A stretch of DNA of 64,000 bases, taken from NCBI GenBank assembly GCA_001725155.1, contig MEFP01000019.1, positions 434,001 through 498,000 on the forward strand. Reading direction: 5' to 3'. Below, piece by piece: positions 28,473 to 37,999 of this stretch (position 1 is its first letter; every line of letters starts with the position of its first letter). A model generated the notes under the pieces. That model ran no database searches and was not told the origin of the DNA. It saw only the letters and a program-made list of their open reading frames with translations. A program made the translations under genes and the position numbers. This stretch comes from Lysobacteraceae bacterium SCN 69-320. GTDB taxonomy: Bacteria; Pseudomonadota; Gammaproteobacteria; Xanthomonadales; Rhodanobacteraceae.

Positions 28473-29687
28473 CTACTTCCCTGCGGCCTTCTTCGCGTCG
28501 GCCTTCTTGTCCTCGAGCGGCTTGAGGAAATCGTCGGCGGTCTTGTCGAAGCCGGCGGCCTTGTAGGCCGGCAGCACGAAGGTCCAGCCGCTGAAGCGCC
28601 GGCCGAGTTCGGCGACTTCCGCGTCGACGGCTGCACTGCGTTCGCTGCGCTCCCGGGCCGGATCGGCCACCGCTGCCGGCGGCGTCGCGACGGGCTTGGC
28701 CGCATCGGCGCTCGCCGCGGTCTGCTGCGCGTCCCGGTCCGCCTTGGCCTGGGCCTGGGCCGCGGTCAGCGCGGCGTCGAACGCGGCTTCGTCCTTGCGC
28801 GCCTGGAACTGGGCGTAGAAGCGCTCGTCCTTCTTCCAGCCGACGAGTTCGACGACGACGCCGTCGAAGCTCAGGAACGTCGCGCGATAGGCCTTGGCGT
28901 CGGTCGGCGCGGGCGCCTCGGCCGCGGTCAGCACGTCGTCGAAGTTCAGGCCGGCCAGGGTGGTCGCTTCGCCGTTCGCGGCGAACTCCGAGGACAGCTC
29001 GCGGCCCTTGGGCAGATCGGCCAACGCGTAGTTCGCATCGCCGGCATTCGTCTTGAACACGCGCACGCTCCTGCCGTCGGGACGGCTCCAGCTGACTTCG
29101 CGGATGCGCGTGGCCGGCAGGTCGACGATGCGCTTGTCCAGCCAGTTCGCGGCGCTCTTGTCCGGAATCAGATTGCCCTTGGCCAGCCAGCTCGGCTTGT
29201 CGCCGGCGCGGCGCACATAGGTCGCGTCGCCGCGCGGGTTGATGATGCCGACGATGAGCTGGGCCGGCTGCGGCAGACCGTCGAGCGCGACGAGCAGTCC
29301 CTTCGCGCCGGCTGCGCCGATGTCGGTCACGCCGATGTCGGCATAGCGCCGCTCGTTCGCGGTCTTCTGTTCGACCAGCCGCGACTGGCTCAGCCGCAGC
29401 AGGTATTCGCGCACCTTGCCCGCGTCGGCGCGATAGCCGGACTTCTCCTTGACGCTCCAGCCCTGCTCGCCCTTCTCCAGGGTCACGAGAAGCTTCTGAC
29501 CCGGACCGGTCAGGCTGATGCGCCGGACGTCGTTGACGTGTTCGGCCAGTCCCGGCAGCACCTCGCCGGCGCCCTGCGCCGCATCGGCGACCGGCTTGCG
29601 CGACAGGCTGATGCCGGTGGCGATCGCGATCGCCGCGACCGCGGCGATGCCGAGGCCGACGACGGTGCGGGAATTCATATGGTTCAT
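28473..29687 (-). CDS. DUF4340 domain protein of the GldF/GldG-type ABC system
   Basis: 404 residues from the ATG at 29687 behind GGGGA. One N-terminal membrane helix (about 6-25, TVVGLGIAAVAAIAIATGIS) precedes a periplasmic DUF4340 region: VRRISLTGPGQKLLVTLEK and QGWSVKEKSGYRADAGKVRE, then RRYADIGVTD. This pattern is typical of the auxiliary protein encoded beside Gld-type ABC exporters. The C-terminal 80 residues are Ala/Lys/Asp-rich and probably helical and flexible. It is the last gene of a four-gene minus-strand operon: ATPase, permease, GldG-like and this one. Confidence 0.9.
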   Translation of the reverse strand: MNHMNSRTVVGLGIAAVAAIAIATGISLSRKPVADAAQGAGEVLPGLAEHVNDVRRISLTGPGQKLLVTLEKGEQGWSVKEKSGYRADAGKVREYLLRLSQSRLVEQKTANERRYADIGVTDIGAAGAKGLLVALDGLPQPAQLIVGIINPRGDATYVRRAGDKPSWLAKGNLIPDKSAANWLDKRIVDLPATRIREVSWSRPDGRSVRVFKTNAGDANYALADLPKGRELSSEFAANGEATTLAGLNFDDVLTAAEAPAPTDAKAYRATFLSFDGVVVELVGWKKDERFYAQFQARKDEAAFDAALTAAQAQAKADRDAQQTAASADAAKPVATPPAAVADPARERSERSAAVDAEVAELGRRFSGWTFVLPAYKAAGFDKTADDFLKPLEDKKADAKKAAGK

Positions 29688-29785
29688 GTCTGGTTCCCCG
29701 AGGAAGATCCTGGTCGATGTCCGAGGCGCGACGGCTCCCGCACGCCGCACCGGCACGGCGCCGGCGCGCGGGAGCGCAGCGCCGC

Positions 29786-31657
29786 TCAGCGCTTCGCGTG
29801 GCGCGCCTTCCAGCCGACGAAGCCCAGCGCCGCAATGATCAGCAGCAGCGGCACGAGCAGGATGTTGATGAACTTCAGCCGCGTACCCAGCGCCTCGATG
29901 TCGGCATCGAGCTGGTGGCGCACGTCGCGCAGCTGCTTGCGGATCTCGACCTTGCGCTTGAGGAAGTTGTCGAGTTCGGCCTTCTGCTCGGCCGACAGCA
30001 CCATCGCCTGGTCCTGGCTCTTCGCGCTCTGCAGCTCGGTCAGCTTGCGCTCGGTGTCGCTGAGCTCCTGCTGCAGCTGCTTTTCCTTGCGCCGGAAGCT
30101 GTCGTCGGCCTGACGCTTGAGTTCGGCGACCTTGGTGAACGGCCGTTGCGAGGTGGCGCGGCCGCGGATCGAGATCAGGTCCGAATCGCCGGCCAGGTTG
30201 TCGACCGCGTTGACGACGAGATCACCGTTGTTGGCGAACGCATTCAGCACCTTCTGGCCGAAGAAGTTCTGCACTTCGGCCCAGAGCCGGTCGCTGAGAA
30301 TGTCGGTGTCGGCGAACACGACGACGGCGTTCTTCTCCTTGGCCTGCGCCAGATGGCCTTCGTCCTTGCGCTCGGGGAACGCGGTCTTGAACTGGCCTTC
30401 CAGACGCGCGGCGAGCACGAAGGGCTGGCCGGCGGGCTGGAAGTCGGCCAGCAGGCTGGACGGATCGTTGAGGAACTTCAGCCGCTCGGCCGGCACGCTC
30501 ATGGACTGGTCCGAGGACTGGATCAGCGGCACGAGCCTGGACGTCGCGTCCTTGGCCAGTTCCAGATAGCCCACGGTCGACATATTGATCGAATCGAGGT
30601 TGGCCGTGATCACGTCGTCGCCGCTGAGATCCTTGCGCGTGAATCCGAGGATGGCCGGATGGCGCACGGGCGGCGCGTTCTGCGCGACGCTGATCTGCAG
30701 CGCGTGAGCGCGGTCGAGCACGACCTTGTCGTGCGCATATTCCAGACCCCAGGCCTTGAACAGCTTCGGCAGGTCCGAGGACTTGTCGGCGAGCAGGGCC
30801 GCCTGCGGGTTCTGCGGATCGGCGCCGGACTGGTCCTGTTCGGCCTCCGGATCGACGAACACGAGCAGATGCCCGCCGCGCAGCACGAACTGGTCCAGCG
30901 CGTACAGCGTGTCGTCGGCGAGGTCCTTCGGATGCACGAGCACGACGACCTTGATGTCGTCGTCGATGCGCTTGAGCATCGACGCATTGAGCTGGCGCAC
31001 GTCGAAGAACTGGGTCAGCTCGCCGTAGACGGCCCAGGGTTCGCGCATCTGCCGCGTGGCCGGGTCGAAGCCCATGCTCATCGGCAGGCTGCTGATGAAG
31101 CCCACCGCCGGCTTCCTGTTCGAGGCCAGGTCGTGGATCAGCTTGGCGATGTCGTACTCGGCCAGATTCTCGCGGCTCGGATCGAACAGCGGGATCTTGG
31201 CTTCGCCGTTGGTGGAATTGCTGCCGTAGAGGCCGAGAAACACGCTTTCGCCGGCGGGACCGAAGGGCAGGCCCTGGATGCCCTGGGCGACGGCGTTGTC
31301 CTCGTCCTCGGAATAGGCGACCGGGTCGACGACCTTCAGATGGATCTTGCCGGCCGAGCGCGCGGCGACTTCCTCGAGCAGTTCGCGTACGCGCGGATAG
31401 TAGGCGCGCAGCGCGCGCGCGCTGAGGTTGTCGGTGTCGGCGGTGCCGCGGTCGGAGAAGTACAAGGTCAGCTGGATCGGCTCGTCGAGCTTGCCGAGCA
31501 GGCTGCGTGTTCCGGGCGACAGGGTGTACAGGTCGTTCTCGGTCAGATCGACGCGCGCGCCGCGGAACAGCAGGTTGCTGAGGAGGATCACCGCGACGAA
31601 CAGCGCGGCGAGAATGAGCAGCGCGCTGCCGGTCAGAGTCTTGCGATTGAATGCCAT
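29786..31657 (-). CDS. GldG-like ABC-type auxiliary protein
   Basis: 623 residues from the ATG at 31657 behind GGAGGG. An N-terminal membrane helix (about 10-30, GSALLILAALFVAVILLSNL) is followed by the large periplasmic GldG/IFT52-like domain: RVDLTENDLYTLSPGTRSLL, DPVAYSEDEDNA, VVVLVHPKDLADDTLYALDQ, GGHLLVFVDPEAE. A coiled coil lies at about 520-590, and a C-terminal membrane helix at about 597-615. In gliding Bacteroidetes, GldA/F/G form an ABC complex; in Proteobacteria the same set is a widespread exporter with unknown substrate. It lies between the permease and DUF4340 genes. Confidence 0.92.
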   Translation of the reverse strand: MAFNRKTLTGSALLILAALFVAVILLSNLLFRGARVDLTENDLYTLSPGTRSLLGKLDEPIQLTLYFSDRGTADTDNLSARALRAYYPRVRELLEEVAARSAGKIHLKVVDPVAYSEDEDNAVAQGIQGLPFGPAGESVFLGLYGSNSTNGEAKIPLFDPSRENLAEYDIAKLIHDLASNRKPAVGFISSLPMSMGFDPATRQMREPWAVYGELTQFFDVRQLNASMLKRIDDDIKVVVLVHPKDLADDTLYALDQFVLRGGHLLVFVDPEAEQDQSGADPQNPQAALLADKSSDLPKLFKAWGLEYAHDKVVLDRAHALQISVAQNAPPVRHPAILGFTRKDLSGDDVITANLDSINMSTVGYLELAKDATSRLVPLIQSSDQSMSVPAERLKFLNDPSSLLADFQPAGQPFVLAARLEGQFKTAFPERKDEGHLAQAKEKNAVVVFADTDILSDRLWAEVQNFFGQKVLNAFANNGDLVVNAVDNLAGDSDLISIRGRATSQRPFTKVAELKRQADDSFRRKEKQLQQELSDTERKLTELQSAKSQDQAMVLSAEQKAELDNFLKRKVEIRKQLRDVRHQLDADIEALGTRLKFINILLVPLLLIIAALGFVGWKARHAKR

Positions 31658-31671
31658 GGCGGGTTCCCTCC

Positions 31672-32406
31672 TCAGTCGGCCTTTTTGAGGTCGATCACGA
31701 TCGCCGTCGCGTACAGCCAGGCGGCAATGGTCAGCGCGAAATAGATCAGGTCGCGCAGGTCGATCACGCCCTTGGAAATCGCCTGGAAATGCGTGAACAG
31801 GCTCAGACCCGCAATCGCGTCGACCACGCCCTGCGGCAGGAACGACTGGAAGAAGCCGAGCACCAGCGGGAAGCCGGCCATCAGCAGCAGGAAGCAGATC
31901 ACGACGGTCAGGATGAACGCGACGACCTGGTTGCGCGTGGCCGCCGACAGGCACGAGCCGATCGCGAGGAAGGCGCCGGCCATCAGCAGGCTGCCGAGAT
32001 AGCTCGCGACGATGACGCCGTTGTCCGGATCACCGAGATAGTTGACCGTGATCCAGATCGGAAAGGTCAGCGCCAGCGCGATGCCGACGAAGGCCCAGGC
32101 GGCAAGGAACTTCGCGAACACCGCCTGCCACATCGTGATCGGCAGGGTGAGCAGCAGTTCAATCGTGCCGCTCTTGCGCTCCTCGGCCCACAGCCGCATC
32201 GCGATGGCCGGCACGAGGAACAGGTAGAGCCAGGGATGGAAGCCGAAGAACGGCTGCAGGTCGGCACGGCCGCGTTCGTAGAACTCGCCGTAATAGAAGG
32301 TCAGCGCGCCGGCAAGGATCAGGAAGATGACGATGAAGACGTAGGCCACCGGTGTGGCGAAATAGCTCGCGAGTTCGCGGCGGAAGACGGTCCTTACCGG
32401 ATTCAT
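31672..32406 (-). CDS. ABC exporter permease, GldF-like
   Basis: 244 residues with six hydrophobic helices. It begins MNPVRTVFRRELASYFATPV. The signature segment RLWAEERKSGTIELLLTLPI at about 70-90 is typical of ABC-2 permeases of the GldF/NosY type. The ATG overlaps the ATPase stop by ATGA, so the two are translated together. It forms the membrane channel with the ATPase at 32403-33341 and probably docks the GldG-like and DUF4340 proteins. Confidence 0.93.
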   Translation of the reverse strand: MNPVRTVFRRELASYFATPVAYVFIVIFLILAGALTFYYGEFYERGRADLQPFFGFHPWLYLFLVPAIAMRLWAEERKSGTIELLLTLPITMWQAVFAKFLAAWAFVGIALALTFPIWITVNYLGDPDNGVIVASYLGSLLMAGAFLAIGSCLSAATRNQVVAFILTVVICFLLLMAGFPLVLGFFQSFLPQGVVDAIAGLSLFTHFQAISKGVIDLRDLIYFALTIAAWLYATAIVIDLKKAD

Positions 32407-33341
32407 GCGCGGCCCTCCGTGGCGTGCGGCTGGGTGATGGTGCGGAACACTTCGTCGAGGCGGCCGGCTTCAAGCTGCAGCTGGCTGACTTCGACCCCCT
32501 GGTTCTTCAGCGCCTCGCTGATCGGCACGAAGATCGCGCGGCCTTTCTTCGGAATCGCCGTGATGCGGTGGTCCTGCGGGTCGATCTCGATGCTGTCGAT
32601 GTCGGCGACGCGGGCCAGCGCCTCGCGCGCGGCGCCGGTGTTGACGGCGATCAGCGAGACCGCGCCGTGGTAGCGCGAGCGCGCTTCGAGCTCGGCCGGC
32701 GTGGAATCGGCGAGCAGGCGGCCGCCGGCGATGATGACCGCGCGCGTGCAGACCGCGTGCACTTCCTCGAGGATGTGGGTGGAGATGACGATGATCTTCT
32801 CGGCCGACATCGCATTGATCAGCCCGCGGACCTCGTGCTTCTGATTCGGATCGAGGCCGTCGGTGGGCTCGTCGAGGATCAGTGCCGGCGGGTCGTGCAG
32901 GATGGCCTGGGCCAGACCGACGCGGCGCTTGAAACCCTTGGACAAGGTGTCTATCGGCTGGGCCAGCACGGCATCGAGCTGCAGGCGGCCGATCACGTCG
33001 TCGATGCGCTGCTTGCGGCGCTCGCCGACGAGGCCGCGCAGGTCGGCGACGAATTCGAGGAAGGAGCGCGGCGTCATCTCGCCGTAGCTCGGCGCGCCTT
33101 CGGGCAGATAGCCCAGCGCGCGCTTGGCCTCGATGGGCTGGCTCTCCACGTCGTAGCCGCAGACCTTCGCACTGCCGGCGGTCGGCGCGAGGAAGCCCGC
33201 GATCATCTTCATGGTCGTGGACTTGCCGGCGCCGTTGGGACCGAGGAAGCCGAGCACCTGGCCCGGCTCGACCTTGAACGAAATGCCGTCGACCGCGGTG
33301 AACGGGCCGTAGCGCTTCGTGAGATCTGAGGTTTCTATCAT
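32403..33341 (-). CDS. ABC exporter ATP-binding protein, GldA-like
   Basis: 312 residues. Walker A GPNGAGKSTT at about 35-44, Q-loop region ALGYLPEGAPSYGEMT, signature LSKGFKRRVGLAQAI (the variant usual in GldA/NatA-type exporters), Walker B ALILDEPTDGLDP, and H-loop STHILEEV. The C-terminal 80 residues form the accessory domain seen in these exporters. First gene of the operon; its promoter should lie in the 280 bases upstream, which hold no other gene. It energises the GldF-like permease. Confidence 0.95.
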   Translation of the reverse strand: MIETSDLTKRYGPFTAVDGISFKVEPGQVLGFLGPNGAGKSTTMKMIAGFLAPTAGSAKVCGYDVESQPIEAKRALGYLPEGAPSYGEMTPRSFLEFVADLRGLVGERRKQRIDDVIGRLQLDAVLAQPIDTLSKGFKRRVGLAQAILHDPPALILDEPTDGLDPNQKHEVRGLINAMSAEKIIVISTHILEEVHAVCTRAVIIAGGRLLADSTPAELEARSRYHGAVSLIAVNTGAAREALARVADIDSIEIDPQDHRITAIPKKGRAIFVPISEALKNQGVEVSQLQLEAGRLDEVFRTITQPHATEGRA

Positions 33342-33624
33342 CGTCTCGTCACCCTGCGTCTGAAATGCCAACCGCTCCCCTGCGCCGCGCCGCAACGGCG
33401 CGCAGATCGGCAGCGGTGTCGTGGTCCGGCCCGGCGACAGCCAGGACGGGCGCGAACGTCCGCGCAACGCCGCCGGCGCGGCGAGGCGCTGCAGCGGGAC
33501 GGACGAAAAACGCGTCGGAATGTACCGCAAAGCCGCGAAAAAGTTCCCGCGCCGGCGCACGCGCAGGACGCCTCGCCTGCGCCGCACGGGCACGGCCGTA
33601 CACCGGCGGAAAACTCCCCGGGCC

Positions 33625-34125
33625 GACCATCTGATCGGTCTCGACGACTTCGAATCAGCCTGTCGCCAGGAACTGTCCGGCGGCATGCGCCAGCGCTTCG
33701 CCTTCGCGCGCGGGTCACGCGCCCGCCCCCTGCCGCTGCCCGACGAGCCGTTCTCGGCGCGACGTGCTGATCGCCGACACGCTGCATGCGCGCATGACCG
33801 GCGGTGACGGCGCGGCGTGATGTGCCAGGTCCGGGCGCTTTTCCGGCGGCGGCGTTTCGTCGAATCGGGCTGCAGCAGCGCGAGGCGCCGTTCCGCGAGC
33901 ACCTGCTGACCTATGTGCCGCTGGCCGCGCACATGCGCCGCGTGCTCGACGGCCGGCCCGGGCACAAGGCGCCGATCCGGCGCTTCCAGGAAGAGCTGGA
34001 AGACTTCATGAGCGAAGCCGACGCCCAGCGCAGCCTGCGCGCGATCGTCAGCTGGGGCCGCTATGCCGAAGCCCTTCGCCCACGACAAAGTCAGCGACCT
34101 GTTCTCGCTCGAAGATCCGGCCTGA
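33625..34125 (+). pseudogene. Remnant of a nitrate/sulfonate-type ABC ATPase with AAA-associated C-terminal domain
   Basis: Three pieces of one gene can be read in different frames. First, 33625-33759 gives LIGLDDFESACRQELSGGMR (ABC signature) and PDEPFSA (Walker B). Second, from 33761 after a 2-base loss, DVLIADTLHARMTG, the expected continuation of LDVLTADTLR. Third, 33860-34073 gives LLTYVPLAAHMRRVLDGRPG and ELEDFMSEADAQRSLRAIVS, then after a 1-base insertion FAHDKVSDLFSLEDPA with a stop at 34123. The last piece is the C-terminal AAA-associated domain found on NtrD/SsuB-like ATPases. The N-terminal half with Walker A and much of the middle are gone. No permease or binding protein remains nearby. 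Confidence 0.75.
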
Positions 34126-34134
34126 CCCAAGCCG

Positions 34135-34168
34135 CAAAAAAGAAGACCCCGCGGCAAGCCGCGGGGTC
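34135..34168 (-). terminator. Intrinsic terminator of the SRPBCC gene
   Basis: Read on the minus strand: perfect 11-bp stem GACCCCGCGGC / GCCGCGGGGTC, tiny loop, then TTCTTTTTT. It begins 42 bases after the stop of the 34211-35434 gene. Confidence 0.92.
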
Positions 34169-34210
34169 CTCGTCGAATCCGCTGCGGGCGGCGTGCGCCC
34201 GATCGGCTGC

Positions 34211-35434
34211 TTACTGCGCGGCCGGCGCCGGCGCGGCGGCCGGCTGCGCCGCCGGCTCGTTCGCGGCGACGTTGTCGCTGATCGGCAGGTAGACCTTGAA
34301 CTGCTGCTCGTCGTCGGCGACGGTCGCCGGGTCGGTCAGCATGACGTCGAAATAGCGGTTCGTGTTCTCGTTGAAGCGGTAGCCCATCGACATCGCATAG
34401 GCCTTCAGGGCGAGACGCGTCAACGGCAGGCCGGCCGGGCTGCCGGTCCAGGTCGTGACGAGCGCCTTGCCGGCATAGCCGTTGCGCGCGACAACCGGCG
34501 GGGCGACGACGAGATTGCCCTTGCGGTCGATCTGGCCCGGTCCCGGCGCGGCCGGTTCGGCGCCGTCTTCGGTCGCGGCCTGCTCGGTCACGCTCGGCGG
34601 AACCGCCGGACCGATGGTGTAGTCCTTGCCGTCGATCTTCAGCGCGGCGCTGCTGACCGGAACGCCGATGTCGAACACGTAGTTCTCGTCGCCCCACTCC
34701 ACCGTGGTGGTCTGGCGCGGGCCGATGGCCGTGAGGTTCTGCTTCTTCATGACCGCGTGGATTTCCTGCATCGCCTTGTCGGTCGCGGCGGCGACGTCGT
34801 CGAGGCTGCGCGGCGCGGTGGTGGCGACGACGAGCTGCGGCTGGGCCGGCACGTCGGCGATGAAGACTTCGTACGGGGCATAGTCGACGTTCGGGATCGA
34901 CGCCATCTGCTGCTGCAGGCTGGCCAGGTTCAGCTGGATCTGCGTGGCCGGGTCGCCGTTGATGTACAGGCCCGAGTAGCGCGCGATCAGATCCCAGCCG
35001 TAGTCGACGTCATAGGCCCAGGAGACCTTCGTGATGCGGCCGTTCTTCTGCGGCTCCAGGGTGATCGTGTAGCGCTTGTTCTCGCCCTTCCACGGGTTCG
35101 TCACCTTCCAGACCACGCTGGTGTCGCCCTGCTTGTCGGCGATCTCGAAGCTGCCGTTGCCCGGGCTGGGCTTGGCGCTGGTCCAGTTGATCTTGGCGCC
35201 GTTGCCGTAGTCCGGCCCTTCGAGATTGAACTGGGTCTTGCTGTCGAGCATGCGCACCACGCCCCATTCCGGGAAGCGGCGGAAATTGCTGAGCATGTCG
35301 GCGATGTGGCGGCCGTTATGGCTGATCTCGACGGAGCGTTCGATGTGACCGGACGACGGCAGTGCCAGTCCAATAATGACGGCCAGCGCGAACACGATGA
35401 TCGCGGCCACAATGAACTCAAGAATACGCGTCAT
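34211..35434 (-). CDS. Membrane-anchored SRPBCC (polyketide cyclase-like) protein
   Basis: 407 residues. One membrane helix at about 5-25 (FIVAAIIVFALAVIIGLALP). An SRPBCC/START-like domain at about 30-180: SVEISHNGRHIADMLSNFRR, FPEWGVVRMLDSKTQF, WKVTNPWKGENKRYTITLEP. The second half (about 200-370, YAPYEVFIADVPAQPQLVVA, KALVTTWTGSPAGLPL) has the pattern of a GyrI-like effector-binding domain. The C-terminus is Ala/Pro-rich. Fusions of SRPBCC with GyrI-like domains occur in uncharacterised proteobacterial proteins; both folds bind small hydrophobic ligands. Most of it is probably periplasmic. Monocistronic with its own terminator. Confidence 0.82.
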   Translation of the reverse strand: MTRILEFIVAAIIVFALAVIIGLALPSSGHIERSVEISHNGRHIADMLSNFRRFPEWGVVRMLDSKTQFNLEGPDYGNGAKINWTSAKPSPGNGSFEIADKQGDTSVVWKVTNPWKGENKRYTITLEPQKNGRITKVSWAYDVDYGWDLIARYSGLYINGDPATQIQLNLASLQQQMASIPNVDYAPYEVFIADVPAQPQLVVATTAPRSLDDVAAATDKAMQEIHAVMKKQNLTAIGPRQTTTVEWGDENYVFDIGVPVSSAALKIDGKDYTIGPAVPPSVTEQAATEDGAEPAAPGPGQIDRKGNLVVAPPVVARNGYAGKALVTTWTGSPAGLPLTRLALKAYAMSMGYRFNENTNRYFDVMLTDPATVADDEQQFKVYLPISDNVAANEPAAQPAAAPAPAAQ

Positions 35435-35890
35435 TCCAGAAGTCTCCAGGACTAATCCGTCGGTCGGTCAGCGGACCGCCGCTGCTGTTGCAAGGTCGAG
35501 AACGGACGATACCCGACGCGCGCTGCTGCAGCGCCGACCGGTCCGCCGAGTCGCGCATGGTACTTGCTCCGGCCCACGATGGCTATTACCTGAATCCCAT
35601 CCGCAAAGCCGCTTGACGGCGCCGGGAACGGCTTGGCACCGGATCGTAATTCCTTGTTACGAAAGGGCCTTGACCCGAGCATCCGGCGCCGGCCGAGAAC
35701 CGGTGCGGGGACCGCCCGGCCGCCGGCCCGCAAGCAGCGCAACGCGGGCGGTCCTGCCGTACAGGCCAGCACAAGATGCTGCCCGCGGCCTGACCGCCGC
35801 CAATCGGAACGGATGGCCGGCGCCACGAGCGACCGGCGGGACGGAGCGCGGGGTCCGGCGACGATTTCGCCAGCCGCGGTTCCGGCGGAT
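35435..35890. other. Intergenic region between SRPBCC and response-regulator genes
   Basis: 456 bases with no gene that I can support. It should hold the SRPBCC promoter on the minus strand and the 3' end of the two-component transcript. Frames on both strands are arginine/proline-rich shadows. Confidence 0.5.
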
Positions 35891-36532
35891 TCAGACGATG
35901 CCGAGTTCGAACGCCTTGAGCACGGCGCGCGTGCGGTCGCGAACGCCGAGCTTGGACAGGATGTTGGACACGTGATTCTTGACCGTGCCCTCCGCCACGC
36001 CCAGGGAATTGGCGATTTCCTTGTTGCTGTAGCCGCCGGCCATCAGGCGCAGGATCTCGGTTTCGCGCTCGGTCAGCGGATCGGGCCGGTCCAAGCTCAC
36101 GAACTCGTTGTGCATGCGCTCCAGGCCCGACAGCAGGCGCTGGGTCACGACCGGAGCGACCAGCGAGCCGCCCGCGGCGACGGCCTTGACCGCGTCGACG
36201 AGTTGGTCGAGGGAGACGTCCTTGAGCAGATAGCCGCGCGCGCCGGCCTTGAGCCCGGCCAGCACCAGCTGGTCGTCGTCGAAGGTGGTCAGGATGATGG
36301 TCGCCGGCAGCTGGTTGGACTGGGCCAGACTGTTGAGCACGTCGATGCCGCTCATGCCCGGCATGCGCAGGTCGAGCAGCACCACGTCGGGCTTGTGCTG
36401 CGGGATCATCTCCACCGCCTGGGCGCCGTCGGCGGCCTCGGCAATGACGCGGATGTCGTCGGACAGCTCCAGCAGGCTGCGTATGCCCTGCCGTACCAGG
36501 GTCTGATCGTCCACCAGCAGTACCGAAATCAT
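35891..36532 (-). CDS. NarL/FixJ-type response regulator
   Basis: 213 residues. Receiver domain: acidic pair VDDQ at 8-9, phosphoacceptor Asp54 in VVLLDLRMPGMSG, Thr in ILTTFDDD, Lys104 in GYLLKDV. LuxR-type helix-turn-helix at about 150-205: LTERETEILRLMAGGYSNKE and GTVKNHVSNILSKLGVRDRT. Its ATG overlaps the histidine kinase stop by ATGA, so the two are a cognate pair. Target genes are not evident. Confidence 0.96.
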   Translation of the reverse strand: MISVLLVDDQTLVRQGIRSLLELSDDIRVIAEAADGAQAVEMIPQHKPDVVLLDLRMPGMSGIDVLNSLAQSNQLPATIILTTFDDDQLVLAGLKAGARGYLLKDVSLDQLVDAVKAVAAGGSLVAPVVTQRLLSGLERMHNEFVSLDRPDPLTERETEILRLMAGGYSNKEIANSLGVAEGTVKNHVSNILSKLGVRDRTRAVLKAFELGIV

Positions 36533-37704
36533 GCAGTAGTCTCCAGAGGCAGCCAGGCGTCGAGGGCGAAGCCCCGGTCCCTTGCCGTAGTGATGTCCAT
36601 GCGCCCGCCGAACTGCGCCAGGCGCTCACGCATGCCGACCAGGCCATTGCCCGGCTTGAGATTGTCGCTGCCGCGGCCGTCGTCGCGCGCATGCATGACG
36701 ACTTCGCCGTCCGCGTGCTCGAACTGCAGCCACAGCGTCCGCGCACCGGAATGGCGCACGGTATTGGTGATGATTTCCTGAGCGCAGCGCAACAGCACCT
36801 GGGCGCGGTGCGGATCGTCGACGCCGAAGCGCGGCGGCAGTTCCAGCCGTATGTCCAGCTGCGGCACGCCTTCGATCAGGGTATGCAATGCCTGGGTCAG
36901 GTCGATGCGGTCGTCCTCGCGCATCTGGCTGACCACCTCGCGCACGTCGCTGAGCAGCAGCTTGGCCACCGACTGCGCCTTGCGCACGTGCTCCTGCGCC
37001 GGCTGCTGCACGAGATGGCTGGCGACTTCGAGGTTCAGGCTCAGCGCGGTCAGGTGGTGGCCGACCAGGTCGTGCAGCTCGCGCGCGATGCGCAGGCGCT
37101 CGGAAATACGGCTGGATTCGGCCAGCAGCGCGCGCGTGGCGCGCAGCTCCGAATTGAGCCGGCGCTGTTCGTCGCGCGCCTCGCTCTGCTGCTTGGCGAT
37201 CAGCGAGGTGAAGAAGACCAGCGCGGAAATGCCCAGGTACAGGCTGGACTGCAGCACCGCGTCGCCGATGGACCAGCCCGGGTTGCTCGCGAACACCGGC
37301 ACCAGCACGTAGTTCTGCACCACCATGCAGATCAGCGCGACGCGGAACGGCATGAGCCAGGGCAGCAGCATGGACTGCACGACCAGCAGCATCGCGCTGA
37401 GTCCGCTCTGGCTGTACCAGCCTATCGCGACAGCCAGCGCGACGAGTACTGCCAGCAACACGAGTTTCAGCGGCAGGTAGCGGCGGCTGCCGAGCTTGAG
37501 CAGCAGCAGCCAGAACACGATGCCGAACACGACGTAGCAGATCACCCAGGCCGACAGATGCCAGAGCGGGCGCTGGTCGGCGAGCAGCTCGGTGACGAGG
37601 CTCTCGTAGCGCAGCAACGGCATGCCGGCCGACAGATAGGTGAACAGCCCGGCGTAGCGCATCAGCCGGATGTGGTTGATCTGGGCGATCTGCATGGTGC
37701 GCAT
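36529..37704 (-). CDS. Sensor histidine kinase, DesK/NarL-partner type (HisKA_3)
   Basis: 391 residues from the ATG at 37704 (37695 is an alternative). About six membrane helices fill residues 10-170, with little periplasmic loop, so the signal is probably sensed in or near the membrane. The phospho-acceptor His211 lies in RIARELHDLVGHHLTALSLN, the HisKA_3 motif. The ATPase domain follows with QEIITNTVRHSGARTLWLQF (N-box), DDGRGSD (G1) and GNGLVGMRERLAQFGG (G2). It phosphorylates the response regulator encoded next. The topology resembles the DesK thermosensor group, but the stimulus is unknown. Confidence 0.93.
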   Translation of the reverse strand: MRTMQIAQINHIRLMRYAGLFTYLSAGMPLLRYESLVTELLADQRPLWHLSAWVICYVVFGIVFWLLLLKLGSRRYLPLKLVLLAVLVALAVAIGWYSQSGLSAMLLVVQSMLLPWLMPFRVALICMVVQNYVLVPVFASNPGWSIGDAVLQSSLYLGISALVFFTSLIAKQQSEARDEQRRLNSELRATRALLAESSRISERLRIARELHDLVGHHLTALSLNLEVASHLVQQPAQEHVRKAQSVAKLLLSDVREVVSQMREDDRIDLTQALHTLIEGVPQLDIRLELPPRFGVDDPHRAQVLLRCAQEIITNTVRHSGARTLWLQFEHADGEVVMHARDDGRGSDNLKPGNGLVGMRERLAQFGGRMDITTARDRGFALDAWLPLETTA

Positions 37705-37999
37705 GATAGGCGGCCGAGCCTGCCGGCGTACCTGTACGAAGTCAGGCGTGGCCGGCCGGCGTGAGATTTGGGTTAAATGCCGGCGGCGGCGCCGGTCCAT
37801 GACTTTGGATACAGATGACGGCCACCGCCGGCGTGCGTCGCGTTCGCCGGGACTGGCGCCCGGCCGGGCCGCAGACGCCGCGCGCCGCCCGGGCGGCGCT
37901 TGCGCGTCGCATCATGGCCAGTGCCGCAGGCCCATGCGATACTTGCACAATCCGCGGGCGCCGTCGGTAGGCCGCCCCGCAATACCGTTGGAGCAACGA

